In this document: positions 1-8,118 of the stretch, piece after piece | Numbering within the stretch: position 1 is the first letter of the stretch | How the letters are laid out: each line of letters starts with the position of its first letter | NCBI RefSeq assembly: GCF_001571775.1 | Contig: NZ_LRVM01000007.1 | Location: 1-64,000, forward strand | Direction of reading: 5' to 3' | DNA length: 64,000 nt | Source: Anaerotignum neopropionicum | GTDB taxonomy: Bacteria; Bacillota; Clostridia; Lachnospirales; Anaerotignaceae | Translations under genes and position numbers: made by a program | The notes under the pieces: model-generated | The model's database searches: none | Told to the model about the DNA's origin: nothing | What the model saw: the letters and a program-made list of their open reading frames with translations, nothing else

Positions 1-112
1 GGTGACGATGCGCTTAGGGGACACACCCGTTCCCATTCCGAACACGTCGGTTAAGACCTAAGCGGTCGATGATACTTGGTGGGTAGCTGCCTGGGAAAGT
101 AGATGGTTGCCA
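1..112 (+). rRNA. rrf: 5S ribosomal RNA, 5' end cut by the window
   Basis: The first ~112 bases match the conserved 5S rRNA pattern: the CCGTTCCCATTCCGAACAC core at about 28-46 and a 3' strand ending GGTTGCCAG that would pair with the missing 5' bases. Only a few 5' nucleotides seem to be lost at the window edge. It is the last rRNA of an operon whose 16S and 23S genes lie upstream, and it is followed directly by a tRNA cluster, as is common in Clostridia. Confidence 0.9.
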
Positions 113-199
113 GAATTCAATTTTTTTTGCAACTTGATCAAACAAGGGATAGCATTCTTTTTCAAAGGATGCTTTTGTACCCTAGGTCTTTTGCAATAA

Positions 200-271
200 T
201 CCTCGTTAGCTCAGCGGTAGAGCATCCGGCTGTTAACCGGAGGGTCGTTGGTTCGAATCCAACACGGGGAG
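200..271 (+). tRNA. tRNA-Asn (GTT)
   Basis: A 72-nt cloverleaf. The acceptor arm TCCTCGT pairs with ACGGGGA, the anticodon loop CTGTTAACC places GTT at 34-36, and the T-loop is GGTTCGAATCC. First tRNA of the post-rRNA cluster; no encoded CCA. Confidence 0.93.
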
Positions 272-277
272 TATTAT

Positions 278-349
278 GGTCCGTTGGTCAAGGGGTTAAG
301 ACACCGCCCTTTCACGGCGGTAACGCGGGTTCGAATCCCGCACGGATCA
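278..349 (+). tRNA. tRNA-Glu (TTC)
   Basis: A cloverleaf with acceptor GGTCCGT/ACGGATC, anticodon loop CCTTTCACG giving TTC, and T-arm GCGGGTTCGAATCCCGC. It lies 6 nt after tRNA-Asn. Confidence 0.93.
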
Positions 350-360
350 TATTTTTTTGG

Positions 361-461
361 TAATAAACACTTCCGGTAAACAGCCATCATGGATATACAT
401 AACTTATATTTTATGAGTAGTTGTTATTTTTTAGAAGTATTTTTTTGGAAGTGTTTTATTA
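361..461 (+). repeat. inverted repeat inside the tRNA cluster
   Basis: TAATAAACACTTCC (361-374) is the reverse complement, apart from one extra T, of GGAAGTGTTTTATTA (447-461). The two enclose about 72 bases of AT-rich DNA between tRNA-Glu and tRNA-Thr. It could be a small mobile-element relic or a long-stem transcript structure. No gene is visible in it. Confidence 0.5.
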
Positions 462-477
462 CTAGAAACTTTGTTAG

Positions 478-550
478 GCCGATGTGGCTCAATTGGCAGA
501 GCAGCTGACTTGTAATCAGCAGGTTATCGGTTCGAGTCCGATCATCGGCT
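478..550 (+). tRNA. tRNA-Thr (TGT)
   Basis: A 73-nt cloverleaf with acceptor GCCGATG/CATCGGC, anticodon loop ACTTGTAAT giving TGT, and T-loop GGTTCGAGTCC. Confidence 0.93.
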
Positions 551-574
551 TGTTTTTTCACTGGGTACAGTTTT

Positions 575-648
575 GGGTCTTTAGCTCAGTTGGTTAGAGC
601 ATCCGGCTCATAACCGGACGGTCCCGGGTTCGAGTCCCTGAAGACCCA
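575..648 (+). tRNA. tRNA with CAT anticodon (tRNA-Met, or Ile2 if lysidine-modified)
   Basis: A 74-nt cloverleaf with acceptor GGGTCTT/AAGACCC, anticodon loop GCTCATAAC giving CAT, and discriminator A. The first acceptor pair is a normal G-C, so it does not look like an initiator. Elongator Met and Ile2 cannot be separated by eye. Confidence 0.88.
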
Positions 649-663
649 TTTAAAATGAAATAT

Positions 664-737
<74 letters not shown>

Positions 738-741
738 TTTT

Positions 742-814
742 GGGAGTTTAGCTCAGCTGGGAGAGCATCTGCCTTACAAGCAGAGGGTCACAGGTTCGAG
801 CCCTGTAACTCCCA
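742..814 (+). tRNA. tRNA-Val (TAC)
   Basis: A 73-nt cloverleaf with acceptor GGGAGTT/AACTCCC, anticodon loop CCTTACAAG giving TAC, and discriminator A. Confidence 0.93.
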
Positions 815-822
815 TTTTTCTT

Positions 823-896
823 GGCGGAGTAGCTCAGTTGGCTAGAGCATGCGGTTCATACCCGCAGTGTCGGGGGTTCAAATCCCTCCTCCGCTA
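823..896 (+). tRNA. second tRNA with CAT anticodon (elongator Met or Ile2)
   Basis: A 74-nt cloverleaf with acceptor GGCGGAG/CTCCGCT (first pair G-T), anticodon loop GTTCATACC giving CAT, and T-loop GGTTCAAATCC. It lacks the C1-A72 mismatch and the three G-C anticodon-stem pairs of initiator tRNA. It is the last tRNA of the cluster. Confidence 0.88.
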
Positions 897-1194
897 GTTA
901 ATTATTTCTTTTGTAATAGATGTTGAGGTGGTTAATCCATCTCAATTTTTTTTGTATAAAAATATTACTTAATTTAAAAATACTTAATTTAAAAATACTT
1001 TATCGTGTTAGATGCTGAAAAAGGAAAAAGAGTAGGACAATAAGCGCTAGGACGTTCAATAAATTATTATGGCAATACTGTACAGAAAAAAATTGGTGCA
1101 GCCTACCCTGTTTTTTGGTAGAATAATAGTATGAAAAACATATTTGTCTATCTTACTTAATTAAGGAACTTGCCAAGTGCCAACCAAGAAAAAA
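897..1194. other. AT-rich spacer, no gene seen
   Basis: Holds a short tandem duplication (TACTTAATTTAAAAA, about 965-996) and otherwise AT-rich DNA. No credible ORF, RNA or clear terminator was recognised. Confidence 0.5.
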
Positions 1195-1760
1195 GTTTTT
1201 TTGGCGCAAATCAGACAGATTATTTCGTGGGAGAATGGGAAGAAATCATTAAGCCGCACTATTACAAAGGAGAGCATGCAATAAGACATACGATTTAGAC
1301 CTCATGATCTATTTAATATTTTACAGAATTTTTACCATCTATTGAATGTAGCAACTTCTGCTGAAATAATTGACAGTCGTGGTTCTTTTTAATTTTGGGG
1401 ATTGAATCCAGTATGCAGCTTGATTATTTATGGAACAAGCTTCTGATGCTACTGCGTTTCTCCACTTTCGCCATCTCATTGAAGATAACAAAATAGGAGA
1501 GAAGGTTTTAAATGTCGTAAAGTCACATGCGACAAGGCAGACCTGATTATGCATAGTTGTTTCATTGTTCATGATTATCATTTCAGTCCCGTATTTCATG
1601 AGAATAAAGATGGAAAACGCGACTTTGAGATGCACCAGACGAAAAAAGAAAACCAGTGGTAAACAATTCATTTTTTTTAAAACAGATAATCCGCAACCTT
1701 TGAAAATCAGAAGGATTATGAGCATGTCGTGTAGCTGTACTTTACATCTAAATTAAGTAA
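1195..1760 (+). pseudogene. decayed IS5-family transposase (N-terminal part)
   Basis: Reading across several frameshifts and stops recovers a co-linear transposase. First comes QTDYFVGEWEEIIKPHYY (about 1210-1265), then YDLDLMIYL, then NFYHLLNVATSAEIIDSRGS (about 1328-1388). A segment like FLHFRHLIEDNKIGEKVLNV (about 1455-1515) and KDGKRDFEMHQTKKENQW (about 1608-1660) follow. This order and wording match recalled IS5-type transposases of Firmicutes (N-terminal domain, then the start of the DDE domain). The catalytic C-terminal half is absent. At least three frame disruptions show it is dead. Terminal inverted repeats were not identified. Confidence 0.6.
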
Positions 1761-2094
1761 ATGACATAAATCTGAGGGAACACAGGAATTTTGGATAATA
1801 TAATTTTTATTATGTTGAAGTTGTTGTGAGATTATTTTTTTATATGAATTTTTGCTTTATTATTTGCGTAAGCATATAAGTTTTTAAAAGGATGCTACAA
1901 AAATATAATTTGGAATAACCTTTTTATTGTAGTATTTATTATAGTACAATCTGATTTTTACACCGAAAAAAATAAAGTAGTTTTTATTTTAGTTTTAATT
2001 TCATACAGTATAAAGTTGAAATCTGACAATGGTTTGCATTTAGATATTTAAACAATTTTGTAATTAACAAATTTGGAATAAGGAGGATTATAAC
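1761..2094. other. AT-rich spacer upstream of the flavoprotein gene
   Basis: Very AT-rich DNA without a convincing ORF. It ends in the ribosome binding site AAGGAGG (about 2080-2086) of the gene at 2095. Confidence 0.5.
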
Positions 2095-2727
2095 ATGAAG
2101 GTTTTAATGGTGAACGGAAGCTCAAATCTAAAAGGTTGTACTTTTACTGCGTTGACAGAGGTAGGAAAGGCTTTGGAAAAAGAAGGCGTGGAATACGAAA
2201 TATTTCAATTGGGGGCGAAGCCCATCCGAGATTGTATTGGCTGTGGAAAATGCCATGATGGTAAATGCATTTTTAACGATGATGATGTGAACAAATTTGC
2301 TGAAATGGCTAAAGAAGCAGATGGCTTTGTTTTTGGCTCCCCGGTATATTATGCCCATCCCAGCGGGCGCCTACTTTCTTTTTTGGACAGAGTATTTTAC
2401 TGTTCAACAACTTCTGCCCAGCATCCATTTTATTTTAAACCTGCTGCGGCAGTTATTTCTGCAAGACGTGGGGGTACAACGGCTTCTTTTGATGTGATTA
2501 ACAAATATTTTACCATTGCAATGATGCCTGTTGTTGCATCTAGCTATTGGAATATGGTGCATGGCAATACTCCAGAGGAAGTTATGCAAGATTTGGAAGG
2601 TCTGCAAACTATGGGTAATATTGGGTCGAATATGGCTTGGATGCTGAAAAATATTGCGTGCGGCAAAGAACATGGAATTGCATCGCCTAAATATGATAAA
2701 TCACAACGAACCAATTTTATACGTTAG
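2095..2727 (+). CDS. flavodoxin-fold iron-sulfur flavoprotein / NAD(P)H-dependent oxidoreductase
   Basis: A 210-residue protein of the NADPH-dependent FMN reductase/flavodoxin-like superfamily. The N-terminus MKVLMVNGSSNLKG is the FMN phosphate-binding loop of this fold. The stretch at 47-58 (C47, C50, C53, C58) matches the compact cysteine motif of iron-sulfur flavoproteins, which bind one [4Fe-4S] cluster per subunit and shuttle electrons between ferredoxin and acceptors in anaerobes. The GSPVYYAHPSG segment near residue 80 is the second FMN-binding loop. AAGGAGG lies 9 nt before the ATG. It appears monocistronic. The physiological substrate cannot be told from sequence; a role in oxidative-stress or quinone reduction is only inferred. 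Confidence 0.85.
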   Translation: MKVLMVNGSSNLKGCTFTALTEVGKALEKEGVEYEIFQLGAKPIRDCIGCGKCHDGKCIFNDDDVNKFAEMAKEADGFVFGSPVYYAHPSGRLLSFLDRVFYCSTTSAQHPFYFKPAAAVISARRGGTTASFDVINKYFTIAMMPVVASSYWNMVHGNTPEEVMQDLEGLQTMGNIGSNMAWMLKNIACGKEHGIASPKYDKSQRTNFIR

Positions 2728-2885
2728 TGAATTTTAAAAAGTTATAATTTTTGACGGATAACGATTTTTATAGCCTTGACAGATAATTCGGGCTAGCGTA
2801 TAGTAAGGTGCATAGAAAAATTAAAATTGTACCCAGCAGGTAATTTTATTTTATCTATGCATATTTTGAAAGAGAGGTAGGAAAT

Positions 2886-3362
2886 ATGCGGATTGGTTCC
2901 GGATATGATGTGCACAGATTGGTGGAGGATCGCAAGTTGATTGTTGGGGGCGTTGAGATACCTTTTGAAAAGGGACTTTTGGGACATTCGGATGCCGATG
3001 TTTTGGTGCATGCAGTTATGGATGCGTTGTTAGGGGCAGCTGCATTAGGGGATATAGGGAAGCATTTTCCTGATTCTGATGGGCAGTATAAAGAGGCGGA
3101 TAGTTTACAGCTGCTTTCCAAAGTTTTATACTTGATTTCTCAAAAGGGATATTGTATAATAAACGTCGACGCAACTATTATTGCGCAAAAACCTAAATTA
3201 GCATCCTATATTCCTAATATGTGTAAGAATATTGCCCGTGTTTTGGAAATAGATATGAATCAAGTGAATGTGAAAGCCACAACAGAAGAAGGGTTGGGTT
3301 TTACAGGCGCGGGAGAGGGAATTGCTGCTACGGCAGTTTGCCTTATAAACGAAATGGAATAA
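2886..3362 (+). CDS. ispF: 2-C-methyl-D-erythritol 2,4-cyclodiphosphate synthase
   Basis: A 158-residue cytosolic enzyme of the non-mevalonate (MEP) isoprenoid pathway. It cyclises CDP-methylerythritol 2-phosphate to the 2,4-cyclodiphosphate and releases CMP. The family signature GYDVH gives zinc ligands D8 and H10, and H42 in [12 protein letters not shown] is the third. The C-terminal block [18 protein letters not shown] is the conserved IspF signature. Length is normal for the homotrimer subunit. GAGAGGTAGG precedes the ATG. The usual partner ispD is not next to it here. The next transcription unit starts with a T-box leader. Confidence 0.97.
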   Translation: MRIGSGYDVHRLVEDRKLIVGGVEIPFEKGLLGHSDADVLVHAVMDALLGAAALGDIGKHFPDSDGQYKEADSLQLLSKVLYLISQKGYCIINVDATIIAQKPKLASYIPNMCKNIARVLEIDMNQVNVKATTEEGLGFTGAGEGIAATAVCLINEME

Positions 3363-3384
3363 GAAAAAGGTTATGATGGAAAAG

Positions 3385-3690
3385 AGTAGTTCTTTTCTTG
3401 CCTAGCAGAGAATAGCGGCCTTGGTGCAAGGTGATGAGATTTGAAATCATGAAACATGGTTTTGATTGTCAGCATCTTAAAATACATGGGTGGGAGTCGC
3501 TTATAGGTTGAGGGAGAACGAAGTGCGTTCCTGAACTGAGCAGGCGAAATTTTTAGTAGCTTGTATCCGATGACAACGTTACAGTCCCAAAAGTGAGATG
3601 GTGATGGCCGTCTAATTAAAGTGGAACCGCGGAGAACGTATAGCTTCGTCTTTATTTGTATAAGGACGAGGCTTTTTTTATTTTATTTTT
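3385..3690 (+). promoter_or_regulatory. T-box leader of cysE-cysS, with terminator
   Basis: The hallmark T-box sequence AAAGTGGAACCGCGG lies at about 3618-3632. An intrinsic terminator follows: AGCTTCGTCTTTAT pairs with ATAAGGACGAGGCT (3642-3673), then a T-run. Upstream, the AGAGAAT...GGTGCAAGGTGATGAG region (about 3406-3438) resembles T-box Stem I elements. In T-box control, uncharged tRNA binds the specifier codon and the T-box bulge and prevents termination. The downstream genes make cysteine and Cys-tRNA, so a Cys (UGC) specifier is expected. I could not place the specifier with confidence. Confidence 0.88.
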
Positions 3691-3772
3691 TTTAATGCCC
3701 GTAAAAATGGGTAAAGTGATTGAAAAAGCCATTGAATTTTATTGCGAAATTATTATAACTGGAGGAATTATT

Positions 3773-4336
3773 ATGTTGAAAGATGCGATTAGAGTAATTA
3801 AAGAAAAAGACCCTGCAATCAAAAGCAATATGGAAGTTATTTTATACCCTAGCTTCTGGGCTGTTATTAATCATAGGCTTGCCCATGCCATTTACAAGAA
3901 GCATTTTTATTTTTTGTCAAGGCTGATCTCTCAATTCTCACGCTTCATTACAGGAATTGAAATTCATCCGGGGGCAACCATCGGCAAGGACTTTTTTATT
4001 GATCATGGGATGGGCATTGTCATTGGAGAAACTGCGGAAATTGGAGATAACGTGATGCTATATCACGGTGTAACCTTAGGCGGAACGGGAAAAGGAAAAA
4101 ATAAGAGGCATCCAACCATTGAGGATAATGTAATGATTGGCGCAGGAACCATTGTTTTGGGACCTGTTACCATTGGGAAAAATTCAAAAATAGGTGCCGG
4201 TTCCGTTGTGATTCAGGATATCCCTGAAAATGTTACAGCGGTAGGCTCACCGGTTATGGTGGTAAGAAAAGATGGTGTTCGTATTAATCCTGTTGCACCT
4301 GAAGAATTAACTGGCAGTAAAAGAAGAGCGGTATAA
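3773..4336 (+). CDS. cysE: serine O-acetyltransferase
   Basis: A 187-residue enzyme that acetylates L-serine with acetyl-CoA, the committed step of cysteine synthesis. The C-terminal two thirds is a left-handed beta-helix of hexapeptide repeats (for example [16 protein letters not shown] and [20 protein letters not shown]), with the catalytic HG region around [13 protein letters not shown] and HPTIEDNV. It is the short CysE form typical of Firmicutes. The start is ATG 3773, since GGAGGA at 3761-3766 is well spaced. An in-frame ATG at 3656 falls inside the T-box terminator and is not used. The gene is co-transcribed with cysS under T-box control, as in Bacillus. Confidence 0.95.
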   Translation: MLKDAIRVIKEKDPAIKSNMEVILYPSFWAVINHRLAHAIYKKHFYFLSRLISQFSRFITGIEIHPGATIGKDFFIDHGMGIVIGETAEIGDNVMLYHGVTLGGTGKGKNKRHPTIEDNVMIGAGTIVLGPVTIGKNSKIGAGSVVIQDIPENVTAVGSPVMVVRKDGVRINPVAPEELTGSKRRAV

Positions 4337-4523
4337 AACTTAAGAATCCCATGGAAAATATAAGTATTTTTAAGGAATATATGATATAATTGCAAAAGGA
4401 GAGAAAATAAATTAGAAGAGCTTTTTTTCTCAGAATAGAGCATAATGGCAGTCTGAGTCTGCAAAATAAATTTTGATTACTTGTAGAAATATTTTTATTT
4501 AGTATAATGATTGAGGAGAAAGG

Positions 4524-5945
4524 ATGAGTCAAATGAAGGTTTATAATACACTAACTAGGCAAAAGGAAGATTTTGTACCCATGGAGGAAGGCAAGGTAAA
4601 AATGTATGTTTGCGGCCCTACGGTGTACGATTATATTCATATTGGAAATGCACGTCCTTACGTTGTTTTTGATACTGTTAGACGATATTTGGAATATAAG
4701 GGCTACGATGTAACCTATGTGCAAAATTTTACCGACGTGGATGATAAAATCATCAATCGCGCCAATAAAGAAAATAGCACAATGCAGGAAATTTCCAACA
4801 GATTTATCCAAGAGGCCTTTCATGATGCCGACGGCTTGAACGTAAAGCGGGCGACCATTCACCCTCGTGTAACAGAAGAAATGGATTTGATTATCCAGAT
4901 GGTGAAAGATTTGATTGACAAAGGGTTTGCTTATGAAGATAAAGGAACAGTTTATTATGATACAAAGAAATTCCCTGAATATGGGAAGCTATCTCGTAAA
5001 AATTTGGATGAATTGATTGCCGGTGGCAGCGAACGTGTTACTGTTGACGATGCAAAGAAAAATCCTACGGATTTTGTCCTTTGGAAGCCAAAAAAAGAAG
5101 GGGAACCCAGCTGGCCTTCCCCTTGGGGCGAAGGCAGACCCGGTTGGCATATTGAATGCTCCGTTATGGCAAAGCATCATTTGGGCGATGGTATTGATAT
5201 CCATGCTGGCGGTGAGGACTTGGTTTTTCCGCACCACGAAAATGAAATTGCTCAAAGTGAGGCTTGCAACGGCTGCCAATTTGCAAAATATTGGCTGCAC
5301 AATGGCTTTATCACTGTGGATAATGAAAAGATGTCTAAGTCCTTAGGAAACTTTTTTACGGTAAGAGATATTGCCGCACAGTTCCCTTATGAAGTGATTC
5401 GTTTCTTCATTTTAAACGGTCATTACAGAAGCCCCATCAATTTTAGCCGAGATTTAATGCAGGCTTGCCAGAATGGACTGGAAAGAATTGTAAATGCGAG
5501 AAAAGAGCTGGATTTTTTTCTTCAAAATGCACCTGAAGGTAAAATCACCGAGGAAGAAAAGGCACAACTTAAGGATTTGGAAGGCTATAAGACACAGTTT
5601 GAGGCCGCAATGGATGATGACTTCAATACTGCAGATGCCATTTCCGTAATATATGAATTGGTTCGTTTTAGCAATATTGCGGTGAAAGCCGGTGTTTCGA
5701 AGGAATATGCATTGAAAATTCAGGATATGATGGATCATTTGTGCACTGTATTAGGTGTTGCGGAAATTAACGAAGATAGTATTTCCGATGAAGATACAGA
5801 GAAAATAGAAGCCTTGATTGCAAAAAGAACAGAGGTAAAAAAAGCAAAGGATTTTGCTGCTGCCGATGCAATTAGAGATGAATTGTCTGCTATGGGCATT
5901 ACCATTAAGGATACACGCCAGGGTGTGCAATGGTTTAGAGGTTAA
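4524..5945 (+). CDS. cysS: cysteinyl-tRNA synthetase
   Basis: A 473-residue class I aminoacyl-tRNA synthetase that charges tRNA-Cys. The HIGH motif is HIGN at 39-42 and KMSKS is at 269-273. Zinc ligands C30 (YVCGPT), C212 (HIECSVM) and H237 (FPHHENE) are present, so the cysteine-selective metal site is intact. A helical anticodon-binding C-terminus follows. GAGGAG lies 5 nt before ATG 4524; an in-frame ATG at 4533 gives the commoner N-terminus MKVYNTL and is an alternative start. It follows cysE in the T-box operon, and mrnC begins 2 nt after its stop, a conserved Firmicute order. Confidence 0.98.
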   Translation: MSQMKVYNTLTRQKEDFVPMEEGKVKMYVCGPTVYDYIHIGNARPYVVFDTVRRYLEYKGYDVTYVQNFTDVDDKIINRANKENSTMQEISNRFIQEAFHDADGLNVKRATIHPRVTEEMDLIIQMVKDLIDKGFAYEDKGTVYYDTKKFPEYGKLSRKNLDELIAGGSERVTVDDAKKNPTDFVLWKPKKEGEPSWPSPWGEGRPGWHIECSVMAKHHLGDGIDIHAGGEDLVFPHHENEIAQSEACNGCQFAKYWLHNGFITVDNEKMSKSLGNFFTVRDIAAQFPYEVIRFFILNGHYRSPINFSRDLMQACQNGLERIVNARKELDFFLQNAPEGKITEEEKAQLKDLEGYKTQFEAAMDDDFNTADAISVIYELVRFSNIAVKAGVSKEYALKIQDMMDHLCTVLGVAEINEDSISDEDTEKIEALIAKRTEVKKAKDFAAADAIRDELSAMGITIKDTRQGVQWFRG

Positions 5946-5947
5946 AT

Positions 5948-6373
5948 ATGGATTTACATGAGCTTGATTTGATTTTAGGCGGCGAAGGGGAGGTTGACCC
6001 TAAAGAGATTTCTCCCCTTGGCCTTGCGTATATAGGGGATGCTGTATACGAAATGTTTGTACGGCTGACGGTGTTGACGGACGGAAATGCGCCTGTTAAT
6101 CGTTTGCACAAAAAAGCGAAGGACTTGGTGAATGCCAAAGCGCAGGCGCAGATGTATTTTCGTATTGCCGAGGAATTAACCGAGGAAGAAGCTTCCGTTT
6201 TCCGACGCGGTCGTAATGCCAAGTCTTTTACCACGCCGAAGAATGCAGATTTGATGGATTATCGTCATGCAACAGGGCTGGAAGCTTTATTCGGATATTT
6301 GTACCTAAAAGGTGAAAAACAACGGGCAATCAGCTTGTTTTCTTTGGGTATGGCGGATATAATAAAGAAATAG
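5948..6373 (+). CDS. mrnC: Mini-ribonuclease III, 23S rRNA maturation
   Basis: A 141-residue RNase III-type catalytic domain without a dsRNA-binding domain. This is the MrnC family, which trims 23S rRNA precursors in Gram-positive bacteria. The GLAYIGDAVYE segment carries the catalytic acidic residue D31, and the second conserved block ATGLEALFGYLYLKG is near the C-terminus. It directly follows cysS, the same order as in Bacillus subtilis. A strong terminator follows its stop. Confidence 0.95.
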   Translation: MDLHELDLILGGEGEVDPKEISPLGLAYIGDAVYEMFVRLTVLTDGNAPVNRLHKKAKDLVNAKAQAQMYFRIAEELTEEEASVFRRGRNAKSFTTPKNADLMDYRHATGLEALFGYLYLKGEKQRAISLFSLGMADIIKK

Positions 6374-6380
6374 AAGAATA

Positions 6381-6424
6381 AAAAAGCCGAAGGAGGGAGA
6401 GAAGCCTGTTCCTTCGGCTTTCTA
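6381..6424 (+). terminator. intrinsic terminator of the cys operon
   Basis: AAAGCCGAAGGA (6383-6394) pairs with TCCTTCGGCTTT (about 6410-6421), so a GC-rich stem ends in T-rich DNA just after mrnC. Confidence 0.8.
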
Positions 6425-6436
6425 TAACAAGTCAGC

Positions 6437-6536
6437 GAGTTTCGAGCCGATTACGAAGGGACCGACCAGAGCCTTAAGGCTAAAGAGGAAGCGGAGTGGC
6501 GAGAAAGGAGCGGTTTTTCACGAAGTGAAAAAGACG
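6437..6536. repeat. 100-bp intergenic tandem repeat, copy 1
   Basis: This 100-nt unit starts GAGTTTCGAGCCGATTACGA and ends GTGAAAAAGACG. It is repeated almost perfectly at 6549-6648, 12 nt further on. It contains the short palindrome TTTTTCACGAAGTGAAAAA and a CCTTAAGG palindrome. It lies between the mrnC terminator and rlmB and carries no ORF. Confidence 0.8.
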
Positions 6537-6548
6537 ACCATATATGAA

Positions 6549-6648
6549 GAGTTTCGAGCCGATTACGAAGGGACCGACCAGAGCCTTAAGGCTAAAGAGG
6601 AAGCGGAGTGGCGAGAAAGGAGCGGTTTTCCACGAAGTGAAAAAGACG
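6549..6648. repeat. 100-bp intergenic tandem repeat, copy 2
   Basis: Second copy of the unit at 6437-6536. I see one base difference, in the run before the CACGAAGTG palindrome (TTTTCC instead of TTTTTC). Near-identity suggests a recent duplication or gene conversion. The function is unknown. Confidence 0.8.
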
Positions 6649-6711
6649 GCTGCTTTGGAACTATATAAGCGGTATAGGTGTTTGGCATAGAAAATAACAG
6701 GAGGTTTTTCT

Positions 6712-7476
6712 GTGGAAAAAAAAGAAAGAGAATATAATGAAAATCAAGTTGAGGGAAGAAATGCCGTTTTGGAAGTTTTAAAAAGCGGCAGGGATATGGA
6801 AAAGCTTTTGGTGTTGAAAGGGAATTTGGAAGGTAGCATAAAGCGAATTATTGCTATGGCGACAGAAAAGGGTGTTGTGATACAGGAAGTAAGCCGTCAG
6901 AAATTGGACGAGCTCTCCCAGACAAAAAATCATCAGGGGATTATTGCGTTGGTGTCTGCCCATGAATATGTTGAAGTAGAGGATATTTTGGCCGTTGCCA
7001 GAAAAAAGGAGGAGGAGCCTTTTATTCTTTTATTAGATGGAATCACAGATCCCCATAATTTAGGAGCAATTTTGCGTACGGCGGAGTGTGCTGGGGTGCA
7101 TGGCGTTATTATTCCCAAGCGGCGTTCCGTGGGGTTAAATGCAACGGTGGGTAAGACCTCCGCGGGTGCTATGGAATATATTCCTGTTGCCCGGGTTACT
7201 AATATTGTAAATACCATGGAAAAGTTGAAAAAAGAAGGATTGTGGATTGCTTGTGCGGATATGAAGGGGCTGGATCATTTCGATACCGATATGAAGGGGC
7301 CTTTGGCGTTGGTAGTTGGCAGTGAAGGGGAAGGCGTAAGCCGTTTGGTGAAGGAAAACTGCGACTTTACCGCATCTATTCCCATGTATGGTCAAATTTC
7401 TTCATTAAATGCATCGGTGGCTGCAGGGCTTTTGATGTACGAGGTGGTACGCCAGAGAAAATTTGGAAAGCAGTAA
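6712..7476 (+). CDS. rlmB: 23S rRNA (guanosine-2'-O-)-methyltransferase, SpoU/TrmH family
   Basis: A 254-residue SPOUT methyltransferase, most like RlmB, which methylates the ribose of G2251 in the 23S rRNA P-loop using SAM. An N-terminal substrate-binding domain (about 12-90, with EGRNAVLEVL) precedes the knotted SPOUT domain. Motif 1 is DGITDPHNLGAILRTAE (N116), motif 2 is LALVVGSEGEGVSR, and motif 3 is IPMYGQISSLNASVAAG. The start is GTG 6712 with AGGAGG at 6699-6704. It sits in the yacP-sigH neighbourhood, the usual Firmicute order cysS-mrnC-rlmB-yacP-sigH. Confidence 0.95.
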   Translation: MEKKEREYNENQVEGRNAVLEVLKSGRDMEKLLVLKGNLEGSIKRIIAMATEKGVVIQEVSRQKLDELSQTKNHQGIIALVSAHEYVEVEDILAVARKKEEEPFILLLDGITDPHNLGAILRTAECAGVHGVIIPKRRSVGLNATVGKTSAGAMEYIPVARVTNIVNTMEKLKKEGLWIACADMKGLDHFDTDMKGPLALVVGSEGEGVSRLVKENCDFTASIPMYGQISSLNASVAAGLLMYEVVRQRKFGKQ

Positions 7477-7599
7477 GGCAATATGCCCATTTTGTAAGCA
7501 GCAAAGTGCGTTTTAAATATTCACAAATAGTGGTTTTGCAAAATGCGACAAAGTGTGTTACTCTATTGTGTATATTGATGCGGAATGGAGGGGGAGCTT

Positions 7600-8118
7600 T
7601 TGCAAAAGGAATTTTTATTAGTGGATGGATATAATATTATTCACGCTTGGGATGATTTAAGAGAACTGGCAAACGATGTCAGCTTGGAAAGTGCTAGGCA
7701 AAAGCTTATGGATATTCTCTCCAATTATAAAGGGGTAAAGAACGCTACAATTATATTGGTTTTTGATGGTTATTTGGTAAAGGGAAATATCGGAACTGCA
7801 TACTCATATCATAATATTTTTGTTGTTTATACCAAAGAGGCGGAAACAGCAGATCATTATATTGAAAGAGTCGTTACAGCCATGCCCAAGCATTACCGGG
7901 TTCGTGTTGCAACTGGGGATGGTCTTGAACAGCTTATAATCTATGGGCAGGGTGCAGCCAGGATGACAGCTAAGGAGTTGCGGCTAGAAATTGATACCGA
8001 AGCAAATTATTTGAGAAAGCGTTATATTGAAAATAGGCCACCGAAAAATAATATTTTAGCAGATCATCTTGACCAGGAGGCGTTGGAATGGATAGAAGCG
8101 TTGAGGAGAAAAAAGTAG
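7600..8118 (+). CDS. yacP: NYN-domain ribonuclease, YacP/Rae1 family
   Basis: About 172 residues of the PIN-like NYN fold. Bacillus YacP (Rae1) is a ribosome-associated endoribonuclease that cuts mRNA in the A site. The LLVDGYNIIHAW start holds the first catalytic Asp, and the LVFDGY and ETADHYIERVV segments hold further acidic residues. I prefer TTG 7600 as the start because GGAGGGGG (7587-7594) sits just upstream. The in-frame ATG at 7585 would place that ribosome binding site inside the gene. The 3' end overlaps sigH by 31 nt, which suggests translational coupling. Confidence 0.92.
   Translation: MQKEFLLVDGYNIIHAWDDLRELANDVSLESARQKLMDILSNYKGVKNATIILVFDGYLVKGNIGTAYSYHNIFVVYTKEAETADHYIERVVTAMPKHYRVRVATGDGLEQLIIYGQGAARMTAKELRLEIDTEANYLRKRYIENRPPKNNILADHLDQEALEWIEALRRKK

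Noticed and set aside
103-363. 86-residue open frame across the tRNA-Asn and tRNA-Glu genes
   Set aside because: It overlaps two clear tRNA genes and has no ribosome binding site. The frame from 655 to 897 across three tRNAs is rejected for the same reason.
823-896. Initiator tRNA-fMet
   Set aside because: It lacks the C1-A72 mismatch and the three G-C anticodon-stem pairs, so it is an elongator-type CAT tRNA.
1339-1725. 128-residue minus-strand open frame
   Set aside because: It is antisense to the transposase remnant, has no coding pattern and no ribosome binding site.
3656-3772. Longer cysE start at 3656
   Set aside because: It falls inside the T-box terminator; ATG 3773 has a good ribosome binding site and gives the family length.
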